Shown: positions 22,121 through 34,604 of the stretch, piece after piece | How positions within the stretch are numbered: position 1 is the stretch's first letter | Layout: the number at the start of each line of letters is the position of its first letter | DNA from: Epiperipatus broadwayi | Lineage: Eukaryota > Onychophora > Udeonychophora > Euonychophora > Peripatidae | Assembly (NCBI GenBank): GCA_028023455.1 | Contig: JAQFVV010000003.1 | Span: forward strand, 3,179,934 to 3,243,933 | Direction: 5' to 3' | DNA length: 64,000 nt | The notes under the pieces: generated by a model | The model's input: the letters and a program-made list of their open reading frames with translations, nothing else | Told to the model about the DNA's origin: nothing | The model's database searches: none | Made by a program: the position numbers and the translations under genes

Positions 22121-22910
22121 GTAGTAAAATTGATTTGACATAATAGAAAAACTAATGAAAAGCAGTATTAATGGAATGGTTCATTGCTGGAAAGATCATT
22201 TGATATTCAAATACCAAAGTAATATAGCTGAGCTTTTAAAGAACTTTAGCATTTGAGTTTGTCATTCTACTATTGCAATAAACTATGTAAAGCATGAACA
22301 CCAATGCTAACCTATTACTGGCCATGTTTAACTGTTTTACCATAATCCCTTTTGTTACAAGGTCTTTTAAAATCATTTGTTTAAATCTACTTTACAAAAC
22401 AATCAAATATCCCCAAAATAATATTAAAATCATTCTTCATTGTTTTTTAATCATTCTTCACTGCTTTTCATTGGTAGTTACTGATAGTTTCTAATGTCTA
22501 AAACTTTAGTTTACATTTTCTTTTGCAAACTTTAGGGTGGATCTGTGATATCCATATACTTAGAAGGTTCTAATAGTAATAAAACTACTCCTTGTATTTT
22601 ACTAATAATAAACCACTGATTCTATAGGCTTACTGAATTTGCCATATTTATTCAGTCACTTTAGTACAATAGTTCTTCTCAATATCTAAAATGAGATGTA
22701 CTTTTTGTAAAATTGGGGAAAATAGAATATACTACTTTACATATCTAATTTGCAAACAAGTTATCAAACCCTGATAAATTTTCTCAACAAAAATTCTACT
22801 AATCAAAGCAACACAATAATCTATGAATGATCTAGAGAATACATTTGATCATTCACTGATGATGATCTAACACTCTTCCTGCTATCTTACTACAATTTAA
22901 TCTAGCATCA
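22121..22910. other. no feature seen
   Basis: AT-rich, non-coding; short open frames lack motifs. Confidence 0.5.
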
Positions 22911-22911
22911 T

Positions 22912-23360
22912 ACATCTAGAACTATATTACACATTTAATAAGTTCTGGACATTTTGAATGTTAACATAATGAAACCCTTTCCATTACTTAATTTATAATC
23001 TCAAATTAAAAATAGACTTTCATCATATTAAAGTCCCTTATAGACTTTAAATGCAGAATTTTAAATTTAGAGCTACGTATAAACTTTAATAAGTTCTAAT
23101 AAATAGGACATCAACATAATAAAGCCTCTTATACCATAAAATCAAGAATTTTAAATTTGGAACTACATTATACTCTTAAATAAGTTCTACCATTTAGAAT
23201 GCTAACAAAATGAACCCTCTTACATAATTTAATCTAGAATCTCAAATTTGGAGCTACATTATATCTTTTGATAATCTCTGTGATATAAATTGTCAACATA
23301 ATGAATCTTAAATTTAAAACTAAATTATAGTAATATTTCAACTTAACTATAATGAAACCA
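22912..23360. repeat. diverged minisatellite with 80-150 bp units, about five copies
   Basis: The sequence of words A-G-C-T-A-C-A-T-T-A, AATAAGTTCT, TCAACATAATGAA and CCTCTTA recurs from starts near 22918, 23070, 23158, 23249 and 23318. Units have drifted and vary in length. Confidence 0.7.
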
Positions 23361-24410
23361 TTTGAATAATTTAGTACAAATTTTAACTTTGACATTGGTT
23401 TCTCCACCGAACATGATCATCATCATCATCATAATTCACTTATTTATTTAATATACAATTTTATTAGGCTAATTATAAATTGCATTACAAATTAAATAAA
23501 TAGCATACATAAAATTAAGAGGAAAAGAAAAAAAATTAAAATTATATAAATAATATGAGTAACAAAAAGAGAAAAACACCATAGCGAGTGTCAAAGAAAA
23601 ATGGCATCATTGTGATAAATTAAAGATTATATTTTTCAAAAGGAGCTTGTTATAACTTTTATCATTCAGACTGAATAATTAGTATTGCAAAAATCATTAT
23701 TAAAAGAATCCATTACCAGAAACAATGGAGAAAATTTAAGAATATCTAAATGACAGATTTTATTTTAAAAAAGTACTGATGATGATGATGATAATAATAA
23801 TAATAATAAAATTATCAATTTTTTATACAAATTCAATTAAATTATAATTATAATTTTATTATTTAATATTTAAAATAATTTAGTATAAATATTAAGTTTT
23901 ATATTTTTTCATACTTTAAGTTTTAAAATAATTATATATGCAGAATATGTTCTCTGCTTAAACGGAGGGTATAACTAGGCAACAGAACACTATAACTAAG
24001 CTAGTACTAATCATCATTAATGGTTATCGTAAACTTTAATTAATAAACTCTTCATTTCAATAAGATTATTGATTTTTCTTTACTACATGTTTTTAGAAAC
24101 AATGTTAAAACACAGATATTAAACAAAAAATAGAATGAAAGAAATTTAGAAATTTACTAATAACGAAATATTTCTAATATTTATTAATCTTAAAAATAAT
24201 AAACATAATTTAATTGTTTTTCATATAAAAAATCATATTAATATAGAACATCTATTATTCATGATTAAAGAGTGATTGAAGAGTAAAGCAAATTGTGTTT
24301 TCATGGAAACTGTAAAATATTAATATTAGATATATATAATATATTAACCACCAAAATAAAGATGCAAATAAATTACAATAATGTAATAATGAAAGCATTA
24401 ATTATATAAG
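23361..24410. other. no gene; ATG/ATA microsatellites
   Basis: CAT repeats near 23414-23432 and GAT/AAT repeats at 23776-23812; otherwise AT-rich without recognised features. Confidence 0.5.
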
Positions 24411-24414
24411 TTCT

Positions 24415-24880
24415 TTTCAAGCATTATAGATATAGTTGAGAATAAAGGCTTCTCAAAATTTAACTCGATTTCTCTGCTCCATAGCTTCCGTTTTCCATAC
24501 CAGTTAAACTTTATCTTATCCATCCATCTCCCATGTGGTCTCTTTCTAGATCTTTTACAGCCTTTTGGATTCTGGTTTCAAGACCATTTATTGTCATCAT
24601 TTTAATAATAGATCCAGTCCAGCTTCATTTCAGCCTTTTAATTCTTTCAATAATATGTAGCTCTCCAAATTTTAAGGTGTGGTCTGAAATTTCTGAAGCT
24701 CTGATGCATTATTTGCAAGATTAACATCATTCAAAAAATCTAGATAACTTAAATAATCTTCATGTATTTTATTCCCTTATTTGCCATTTTAATCTACAAA
24801 ATGTATTCATACATCCTTATTGCAACCACTCATAAATGAGTATGGCCATTTCAATATCATGAAAAGAAAAAAAAAAGACT
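24415..24880 (-). pseudogene. RTE-type LINE 3' end, second copy
   Basis: The minus strand reads RLK, then a SWTGSIIK-like block, AVKDLERDHMGDGW and sequence ending GAGAAGCCTTTATTCTCAAC, which aligns with the late block and 3' end of the RTE fragment at 15100-15350 (nucleotide words such as CTAGAAAGAGACCACATG are shared). Stops and frameshifts are present. Only the extreme C-terminal part and 3' end remain. Confidence 0.75.
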
Positions 24881-24899
24881 GCTCTAAAATAGAATTTTG

Positions 24900-25650
24900 C
24901 AATGATTATACACACCAACATGTGAACCAAATCTGATGATATATATATTTTTGGTTTACTTGATATTTTGTGATGCTATCTTTTAATTTCTTCAGCAAAA
25001 AAACTTCTTTCTGAAATATTTCATCGTCATGTTTACTTGTTGTAGCCCTCCAATATATTTCATTCTCTGCTATATCTAACCATTGACAACAATCAATATT
25101 GCACTCTATTAAAATATCTTTGAGATATTCCTTATAACATATATAAATTCTACCTCTCCCATGAAAACTATGTTCATATTCACTGTAATACATTATTCAT
25201 TTCTTTAGATGACCAATCTGTGAAGGTGTGATTTTAGAATAGTGGATTCTATAATATCACATGAAGCAAGTAGAGAAACATTGGTATTGTAATCTTGTTG
25301 TATTTTTAAACATTTTATGGAGTATCTTTAAATGAAACTCTTCTAATGCTTTATATTGTGTCTTCGACTATCCATGTCTCACTTCCATACAATAAATTAG
25401 GTAAAATAACAAATAGCACTCTATATAACTTAGTTGCAATAGTTATGTCCCTGAGATGAAATGCCCTATCTTTTAACTTGTTAAAAGCAGCAATAACATA
25501 ATGGAGACAATGTTGTATCTCAACATCTATTTTTTTTTTAATTTATAAAATTACCAAGATATTTCAACTGATTTACATTCTCAAGTTGATGACCATCCAA
25601 GCTGAAAGTTGCTACTATTATAATAACTTATGCAAGGAAAAGAAATAGTG
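24900..25650 (-). pseudogene. LINE RT C-terminal region of a second clade, broken
   Basis: Read on the minus strand from 25650 downwards: a Q-L-K-Y-L-G-N block (about 25570), then LLYGSETWI (about 25385), then SHLHRLVI (about 25220), then a 95-codon open piece (25193-24906) with YKEYLKDILIECNID and WLDIAENEIYWRA. The last part is the well-known LINE C-terminal pattern (basic G-R, a YKD-x-LK helix, then W-x-x-x-A-x-x-x-x-x-WR). Frames shift several times. It differs from the RTE late block at 15128, so it is a separate family, perhaps CR1/L2-like. It ends against the RTE remnant at 24880. Confidence 0.7.
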
Positions 25651-27900
25651 ACCAATAATGTTTTAATGGTTTAATAGCATTTCTAGCCAAAGAATGTTGT
25701 TGACTATAATTATAAAAAAACAAAGGTACTAAAATTTATAGATACTGAACTGAATTCAAATCTGCATGAAATAAAAAAATGTAAAACCATTTAAGAAATA
25801 ATTCATTTAGAAAAATTGAATATCTGTTATCCAATAAAATGGCACAAAAAAGAGTTAGTGCTGATAAGATATTGTAACTATAAAATAATAAATTTTGCAG
25901 AAAAGAATAAAATTTTCAAATGTATAAAACATCATCTTGATAGTGAAAGGAAGGTTGTTTGGCAATAATAATAAAAAAATAGTACTATTACTAAAAATAT
26001 GAACATCATAATGAATATGTGAAAGTAAAATAACATAATCCCTATGATTCCCGCAACCACATCTGAATCAAGTATTTTAAGTGAAGAGGTAAGAACATAA
26101 AAATCTCCATGAAATAATGTAATTATTATCAATATTTTTTTAAAAAGGAAGTAAAGAAATAGAGAAACTGATACATCAAATGTCTAAACAATAAAAATAT
26201 ATCAGATAATTAGAAAAATGAAGTAGTCCCAACAGCTTGATAAAATGTGTAGAAAGCTTTTTATGATATTTTTTCCCTGAAAAAAATTTTTAAAGTGCCC
26301 AAAAAACTATCAATTAAGGAATGGAATTCTCTTAAAACTGCAAATATTTTTTTTTTCAGGATTCAATAATAAAATCAGTTGGATCTGCTCTTTCTATATA
26401 TTACTGTAATTTAATTACAAGAAATGGATCTGTGTAATTAAGGGCAATGTAGGTTCTTGAATTGAAGCAACCCATCATTTCTGATACTTAAATATCTGAC
26501 AAATGACTAATTATTTAATTATACACCAGCAAGTCATTTGTGTTTATATTCTTTATAAAAAGAATTTAAAAATTCTAACTTTTAGGTATTGCTAATTGTT
26601 TTATAAAAAAAACCTCACTTAATGCTGTTTTAATCATGAATATATAGATTGACTCTGATCTCCAATAAATTTCAGTAATATACTCAGATATAATTTTTAA
26701 ATAAATGAACCTCAGCTTAATAAAAAAAATACTGTATGGAAACTTTCATTATTATAACTATGACTTCTGAAATATTGGCATGTTTTATTTTAACAGATAA
26801 TTACATTTTATTTCAGTTACTATACATGCATAATGTTGGAAGCATGAAATTGTAATTAAAAACAATTTTACTTATTCTGAAGTAAACCAAAATATATAAG
26901 TTCACTATTTCACATCTCGACTGTATTCAAACATTGAGTGAACCATCTTGATTCATTAATATAAAAAAGAAATGTTTTTCCTTATACATTCATATTTTAG
27001 AGAATTATCTCTGTCACAAAATATCAAAACACATTTAGACAGGATGAAGGAAGTTGAAGATAATCCTTAGACATCCGAATTTACAAACATTGCATATATC
27101 AAAATAAAATTATTTTTTAAGAAAATTTATATAAGTTTTATATAACTAATTATTATGTTTATATAATTGTGAAAAAGTCATAAACAGCCATCCCAAGCCT
27201 CAGATAGCTGTTTTAAATCATTTGCTTTTCTTTTTTCTTAAAAATATTTTTAAAAAACAACATATTAGAAATTATTAATAATTTTTATCATGATTATAAT
27301 GGGAATAAGTGATTAAAATATTTTTATGATATTCCACACAATAGTCAAGTGCTGGTATTTATTTTACTTTTAGTTTTCTGTCCAATATAAAATATTAAAA
27401 TTATTTTTAAAAATATTTTCACAAATTTCTTTATTAATATCCTTCCCAATTTAACTAAGCATGATTTGCACACACATAAACCTTTATAACCTATAAATAA
27501 ATAAAATATTTTGCACAATAAAATCGTTACTTTAACTGATAATTAATAATTCATAAACGAACTATTTACATATATAAATAGCATCATGGAGAAACTTGGA
27601 TTCCAAGCTTAAGATTGAACCCCAAGTTGGTAAGATTTTTTTTTCAGTTTTTACAGAGGCTTAGATTTTTTTTTTTAATCAACATTCTCCAGATAATCTA
27701 TCTACCAATTCAAAATTGGCCAGTAAATGGATAGTTAGCTATCCTTATCTAAAGAGTAAAGAAGAATGTAAAAATATTAATATATGTAAAGTCTGGTGAG
27801 TAATGAAGTCTGATTAGTAATACCTTATCCTTGACTGTTTTTATTTCTTTGACAGATTATTGGGGAGGTTTTTGTCCTGCAGAAGGCTAATTAAAAATTT
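25651..27900. other. AT-rich DNA, nothing recognised
   Basis: No family motif in any frame and no inverted or tandem structure noticed. Open frames such as 25932-26132 are low-complexity. Confidence 0.5.
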
Positions 27901-28021
27901 GATTTATTATTATCTTATATATATATATATATAATCAAAATTACCATATTCACAACTTAACCAGACTAGCCAAAGAAAATAAAATCTAAAACACAATCAA
28001 TGGTTTCACTGCTACAAGCAG

Positions 28022-28075
28022 ACTTCTCAAGTGTAAAGGACTACAAGATAACAACATATTTATACTAAACATTAC
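28022..28075 (-). ncRNA. hammerhead relic in PLE 1 left terminus
   Basis: The minus strand contains CUUGAGAAGU, then a strong stem II CUGC-UUGUA-GCAG, then UGAAACC. The arrangement is that of a hammerhead, but the CUGANGA strand has become UUGAGAA-like and no U-H cut site can be placed confidently. The right terminus (29568-29610) has the same form. Confidence 0.4.
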
Positions 28076-28559
28076 CCACAATTCCACTTACATCCCATAC
28101 ACCCTTAATATTAAAAGAACTTTTCAATAAGTTAACTGCTTCAAAATCATAAGATATTATGAAAAAAATGGTAAATTTAAGCATTTTTAAGAGAGCGAAA
28201 TGTTAACCTAATGACTTCATATCAACTAAGATGTGTATAAATATTAAGACTCATAACAATGGTTTTCCTTTAAGATTTATTTTTGCCTTTCAGGTAGTGT
28301 TGTGGAGGATATTTCTAGGTTCATGAATAATTTTTTAAAACAATTTATTAATTTTGGTCATTGCACAGTTTCTTCTTCTTTTGAGGCTTTTGATAAGATT
28401 AATCATTTTAAAATGGAAAATAATTGGGCATTTGGTAATTGGATAGTGAGCAAATGTATCAATCTGTTAATAGATTAAGCAGTATTGGTTATGTCTGTGT
28501 TGGATAAACATGAATCTTTGTCAAAGAATAGACTGAATTTATTAAGGATTTGTTTTTAT

Positions 28560-29455
28560 TATTAGAGTATTCTATGGATTTTACTTATAATGATAATTAT
28601 TATAAGATTAAATTTGTTCAGTTTGTATTAATTATTTGGACGAGGAAATTATTATTAAAAAGGATTGTTTGTATTTAAAGTTATTTGTTAGATATATAAA
28701 TGATTGTTTGTTTGTAGTTGAGAATGATAAATTGAAAGAGTGGTAAATAAGTTTAATTGTTGTGATTCTTCTATAAAATAGTTGTAGGAGGAGGGGGGTT
28801 ACATTTTGTTAAATTAAAATTTTTAGATTTATTGATGATTAGAAATGTAAAAATAATTGCTTGGTATATAGTCATTATGTTAAGAGTAAAGAGTTATGGT
28901 CTATAATTAAACCTGATAGCTGTCAATCTGTATCTCATAAAATAGCTGCTTTAAGAAATTATTGTTATAGAAATAAGAGATTAAATAATTCTAATGAGAT
29001 AGCTTTGTTTCAAAAAGGACAATTTTATAAATATTATTTGAGTGTTGACTAATCTGATAAATTTGTTAAAAGTTAATAGTAATTTAACTATGTAGAGGAT
29101 AAAGAAAATATGATTTTATTACTTTACCATTTAAATTGTATTTTTATAGAATCATATATAAAAATAGTAATTTGTTTGTAAATAAGAAAATTGCTTGGAA
29201 AAAGAGTATTATTTTAAATAATTTATTATATAATACAAATGAAATTTTTGATAGAAAGACTATTCCTGGAGTAGTGTATATTATTGCTTGTTTTTATAAG
29301 AAGGTATATGTAAGTCAGAGTAGTATGAGCTTAAATGAAAAAATAAAGATACATAAAAATTGGATTAGAAATAATTTTGATGAGGTTAAGGTTCTCTTCT
29401 TTGAGAGAAATGAAATTAAAAAAAAATTAAAGAATATTTATGATTAAAAATTTAT
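28560..29455 (+). pseudogene. PLE 1: RT palm end and GIY-YIG endonuclease, broken
   Basis: PLE proteins join a reverse transcriptase to a GIY-YIG endonuclease. Near 28685-28720 the frame gives FVRYINDCLFVV, the RT motif C region with the usual Y-V-D-D changed to Y-I-N-D. 28861-29052 continues into the conserved thumb-side region (VYSHYVKSKELW, then ALRNYCYRNKRL). 29136-29447 holds GVVYIIACFYKKVYVSQS, the GIY and YIG strands, here V-V-Y and Y-V-S, followed by a basic helix with LNEKIKIHKNWI. Stops lie between the pieces and the motif C aspartate is altered, so the element is dead. Confidence 0.8.
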
Positions 29456-29700
29456 GATTCTGAAGCAATTAATTTATTTAAAAGTTCTTTTAATATTACG
29501 GGTTTATAGGATGTAAATGGAATTGTACATAATGTTTAATATAAATGTTATCTTGTAGCCCTTTACACTTGAGAAATCTGCTTGTATCAGTGAAACTATT
29601 GATTGTGTTTTAAAGTTTATTTTCTTTAGCTAGTCTGGTTAAGTTGTGCTTTGGGGTAATTTTGATTATTTTATGACTAGTTTAGTTTTAGGCTTTTAAT

Positions 29701-31045
29701 GTTTACATTGATGCAATTATTTGCATTTAAGGATATATATTCTAACCATATATTTAAACCCACTAATGGTTAAATATAACTAATAATTTTTTTAAAAATT
29801 TTATTAAATAAAACTAAGCTTGTTCTCAATTAACTTTATTATAATTAAGTTATATAGGTATTGTTTAAATGTTCCAATAGTCAATAAAGCAATTTATTAA
29901 ATATGCTTATTAATAATCATTTTAAAAATATTATTTAGTTTGTTAGGAGATGCATAGAATTTTAATTTAACAGTCTAAACTGAAGTAAATATTAGCTTAG
30001 GGGCTACTGTTTTATAATAATTATAATAGATAAATTTATATAAATATTTGCAAGTTATAGCTTATTAAATATATTAAAGTTTTATTTTCAGTTTGTTTAA
30101 AAGTAAAATGTCTTTAAAAAAATATTTAAAATGATATTTAATAAAGTGTTGATTATTTAGATAGGCCCTGAGTGAAAATAGAGTTTTGGATTTGATAAAT
30201 TTGTTAGCTAGTTTAATTTTATTTTATTGAATTATTATTATTTAAAAGTAGGTTATTATTTCCTGAAATACATATGTGAGTATAATATATAAATGCATGT
30301 ATGTAAAGTAAGACTGGTAATTAATAAAAGTATTAATTATTTTAAGAATAAAAATTATATTAAATAATGATAATTATAAATTAAGAAAGAACTTTTAATA
30401 AAGATAATAAATGTTTTATATAAAAAGATATTTAATAAAGAATGTGTTTTAAAAAAAAATGTATTATTTTATTAAGTTAAATAACTTTTTTAAAGATAAT
30501 TATTTAACAAGTCTAGACGAACATATGATTTTAAAAAAATTTAAATTAGAAAGGTCAAGGCTAAAGTAATTAAAAAGGTGATTTTACACTCATGTTGAAT
30601 ATCTTGTCTCTAGTATTTTAAATTTTATTGGATAATAAAATATCATATAGAAATAATGCAGTAAAAATACCCACACACATGTGTATAAAAAGGAAAATTT
30701 TTAAAAATAAAGTTGGTGTGGAATTTTAAAAATTGAATGTTACAAAGGAAAAGAAAAGTAATTATTTTTCACTTTCATTTTTATTTTTAGTTAAATTATA
30801 TTGGAATGAAGAAGTGAGCAGCTGTTATTTTCTATTACTCTTTCTACAGTATAGTTACACCATGCATTTAATGGTAGTCATGAAAGAATGCTAATTTCAC
30901 ACTATTTAAAAAAATGATTAAGATGTTGGAACTAAAAAATTACCAGAAGCTGATCAAACATCAAAAGATGAGTATGCATTTTGCCTTATCATAAAATTAT
31001 TAGTTGAACTTTTGGTTATTACTCATTAATTCTAAAATTTATCAT
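29701..31045. other. AT-rich DNA, nothing recognised
   Basis: No motif, inverted repeat or tandem repeat of note in this interval. Confidence 0.5.
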
Positions 31046-31051
31046 ATATAT

Positions 31052-32747
31052 TGTACTGGATCGAACCGCTGAAACCACTTACTTATACATATATATAAGT
31101 TTTGACCGGTTTCAAACTCCTTCATAATAAATTTATAATTTTATAAATGTTACGTGAATGAGCCGGCATGTTCGAGCAAAATGGGAGATCTTATTGATAG
31201 CTTTAACTATCAACAATGGCCCACCTCGGCTGCTAGATTCAAACCCCTACTATCCAAATACTTTATTTGTTTCGGAGTAAACCCCGGGGCACCAGCTAGT
31301 CCAAGGACTAATGTATTCGGGCAGTAGGCTCATAATCCAGCGCTCAAAACATTCCCTAAAGCTAGCTCAGTCTAATTTTAATTCAATAACAAAATTATAC
31401 AAAATTATTGTAGGAAAGAATTAATAAAAAAAGGTTGGTAAAGAGAATTGACCGACAAATAAAGTTTAAGTTTGAAGACAATTTATTTTAATCAACATTA
31501 ATTAAGTTTTAAAGATAATTTATAAACCAACATTAATTTACTAAATTTAAACATCTTGATAATCTAATTTAATACACGCACATTTTTTAAATTAACACAT
31601 TATAACATATATCTGGTGAAAAGCATAAATAATATGTGACATCGTTAAATTATCTTACATTCCCACACACGCACATCAATAGTTCATTTTATGCATGCTT
31701 AAGAGTTCAAACTACTTTACTCTGTAAGATTGATGAATTACAGCGGTGGCTACTATGTATGAATGATAATAAATAAATGTTTACCTAGGATTTTTGGAAC
31801 GTGGATATTGCTTGTTGTCGGCTGCTTCTGCTGCTTCTGATGGAGTATATCTAACCGGTTAGATTTTGACATTTATTGAAAAGATTTTATGCTAATCCAT
31901 TGGTTTTATTCTTGGAGACAGTTGAACACGTGATGGAGGATTTCTGAGTTGTTATGCAGACATTATTTCACAGGAAGGTTTTGATGATCTTGTTGGAATA
32001 AAAGGCTGAAGCACGAGCGTATATTTCCAAAAGCTGCTCAACAATGCATTTTTGTTTCTGTATACATAATAGAAATTGCACTGTTGTCTGAACTGGAACA
32101 AGACTGTCACTGCAAACTAGACTGGAAAACTCTCTCAATTAATTCCCGATAAAAAAAAAAATCTATTTATACCTGCGACATTTTGTCCATGTAATATCCT
32201 CCGGCAAATATCTGTTGTTGAATTCCATTGGTAATTAATCCTATAACAATGTGTTTTTGATTGATTGTTTAATTAGTAGTAGCTTTCATAAACGTATTGT
32301 TTTTTTTTATCTTTAGTAGCCCACCGCTGTGTTTTTAAATATATTTCATTTCAATATTTATTTTCATGTGTTTTTCAATAAGATTTTAACACGCATTTAT
32401 TATATCTCTTTTTAACAGCTTACATTTATTTACATTCGCACGCACATATATATTTTACTATTCTAAAATCAAAAATAGTTTTAAGATTATTTTTCTTCTT
32501 TAATTTAAATGAAGAGATTTATATATTTTCTTTAAACCTTTTAAATTGTATTTCAACTAATAATAATAAACTCTTTACTTCCTTTTTATAAAACCTTTAG
32601 TTTAACTTTAATAAAAAAAAACCTTCCCACTTTTAATCAATTATTTTTCAACTTTTATTTCCACTCTTTTACGGAAGATTTTTTTTATTTTAATAATTTT
32701 TTAGACAAAATTATTTTATATACATGTGCCAAATTGGCCTTGGCACA
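31052..32747 (-). repeat. 3' LTR (in element orientation)
   Basis: Begins TGTACTGGATCG and ends CCTTGGCACA in plus-strand reading. It matches 36417-38111 throughout. About 18 substitutions fall in the first 330 bases of the plus-strand reading, mainly transitions; the remaining 1.35 kb differs far less. Confidence 0.9.
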
Positions 32748-32766
32748 TTACACCCCCCTCCATTTT
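32748..32766 (-). promoter_or_regulatory. polypurine tract next to the 3' LTR
   Basis: The minus strand reads AAAATGGAGGGGGGTG immediately before the LTR start TGTGCC. This is the expected position of the plus-strand DNA primer in LTR retrotransposons. Confidence 0.75.
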
Positions 32767-32978
32767 AGAGTAAAATGTGTCATTTTTTACCATTTTATCT
32801 CTTGCAATTTTAATTTTTGACTCTAAAGATTTATTAATTTATTATTTTTCTAAGTTAGCTTTTTAATATCTTTTACTTAACATACAAAGGGCAATCTGTT
32901 TTGACTACCCTTTCCTTCTATATGCCGAATACATTGCTCACAATGATCTAAATCATGGATAATGACCACCAGAATAAA

Positions 32979-33296
32979 CTAATTTTGTGGCACAGGGATC
33001 TTTTGGAAATAACGCGGAAGCAGATTCGCTGACTTACACCGACTTATACATGTATAAAATCGAAACTTTATTTGCCGATTCTCTTGATCGGACTTGGAAA
33101 AAGAAAGAGTCGCTGTGAAATGGCAGGAATTTTCAACTGTCCATTTTCGACTTATGCTTTGGAAAGAGGAATAATCCCTGACAAGTCCGTTACGGGTACT
33201 AAAATTTATCCAGTCGGCAGCTTTAAACATATCTTTACCTAAACTTATTTCTATACTACCCTCATTCCCTTTTACTCTAGATAAATTCCTACACAT
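32979..33296 (-). CDS. unidentified 105-codon frame in the gag-only element
   Basis: Opens with ATG at 33296 and ends at 32979, about 230 bp before the 3' LTR. The product is basic, with scattered Cys and Ser and no transmembrane segment or signal peptide that I can see. It contains no protease, RT, RNase H or integrase motif. Codons look less biased to A/T than the surroundings, which argues it is more than a chance frame. Its position, last in the element and separated from gag by 1.3 kb, is where env or accessory genes lie in other LTR elements, but nothing in the sequence supports an envelope role. Confidence 0.4.
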   Translation of the reverse strand: MCRNLSRVKGNEGSIEISLGKDMFKAADWINFSTRNGLVRDYSSFQSISRKWTVENSCHFTATLSFSKSDQENRQIKFRFYTCISRCKSANLLPRYFQKIPVPQN

Positions 33297-34604
33297 GTGT
33301 ATACTTGCAGCATAATTCTACACCTACTAATATTCTAGATATCGAGTTATTACTGGACTTGCTTATAGGAAATCTATAATAAATAAATCCCTATTTGCAC
33401 GCATCATGAGGTGCAGCAGTGCCAAGAACATAACCTAAAAGGATATCTGGATAAATACATTTAAGATACGCATCATGAGGTATCGTATTTACCGAATATT
33501 ACCAGTGTATGTGCGCGTATATACACATGTATACTTACACACTTTTAATTCACCCTAGATTGACTTTTATTTTTTTATTATTAATCTTCCAACGTTATTT
33601 TTAAATTCACATGAACAATATCTTACACTATTTATTTATATTACAATATTATTTATAACCCTTAAGAAACATTATTTAAAATATTTATTTACACTAATCT
33701 TATAATATTATTTGTAAATCATTACGAACATCTTTATTTAACATGCGTGTATTCAATAAAAAAAAAATCGATTAGTTTATTACGCGTCATTCTTCATTAT
33801 TATTTACTAGAGATTTATTTACGCTTATTTATTTAACTTGATTTTATCAATTTTATTTTAACTATTTGACCTACTTATTTATTTACAAACATTTTTCTTG
33901 ATTAACATGTGCGTTGATCACTTTTCCTAAGTATTGACCACTTCAAATTCTTATTTTTCTAGAGTGCATTTTTAGTTTTTATTTTCATCATTAGGTAATA
34001 AATGTAATGTTAAGAGAAGTAGGCAGCAAAGTATAAGGCAATTTAAACACACAGATAGATTTTGTGCTGGTTTAAATCAACTTTTAATTTCTTTGCCCAA
34101 ATACTCGCACACACCTCAATCCTAATTTAATACACTTTTTTTTTTTAATTTTATTTGATAATGTTTTATTTTCATTAATACTTTCATTATACACTTATTT
34201 ATTTCATTTTTATTTTTAAAGCGTTATTTTTACTCTCCCTTTTTTTAAAAAAAAAAAACATTTTCATTTTGCTTGTCTATTTTGATTTTACACATTTATT
34301 TTGTTTGCATCACGCTCCGCTATGTTCTAGACTTATGAGCTGGGATCATTAATATAATCGATAAGACATAATTGAGGGTTTTGGACATAATCATGGTTTT
34401 ATCGTTGCTTTGACATTTTAAAAACCTCTAAGATTGTTATTTTATTTTACTAAGACTAACTTTAATCATTTTTAATTATTCAAACTAACTTGATACTCAT
34501 TTTTACATTTATTTCATTAAACTTTGTTAAACATTTTCCATTATTCCGAGTCCATGGTCGTTATATACTAGGTCAAGCCGGCAAATCCGTCAGATTACCT
34601 ATTT
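33297..34604. other. non-coding interior of the gag-only LTR element
   Basis: T-rich on the plus strand; no open frame or motif on the minus strand where pol would be expected. Confidence 0.6.

Larger units (their letters stand above)
27905..29700 (+). mobile_element. Penelope-like element (PLE 1) with inverted termini
   Basis: A coding remnant (28300-29455) lies between two inverted terminal segments, 27920-28140 (minus) and 29462-29690 (plus), which match over about 220 bp with roughly 85-90% identity by eye. Each terminus has a hammerhead-like relic and a shared inner edge (AAAAGTTCTTTTAATATTA). Inverted or tandem terminal repeats are known for PLEs. The coding part has lost its 5' half. 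Confidence 0.75.
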
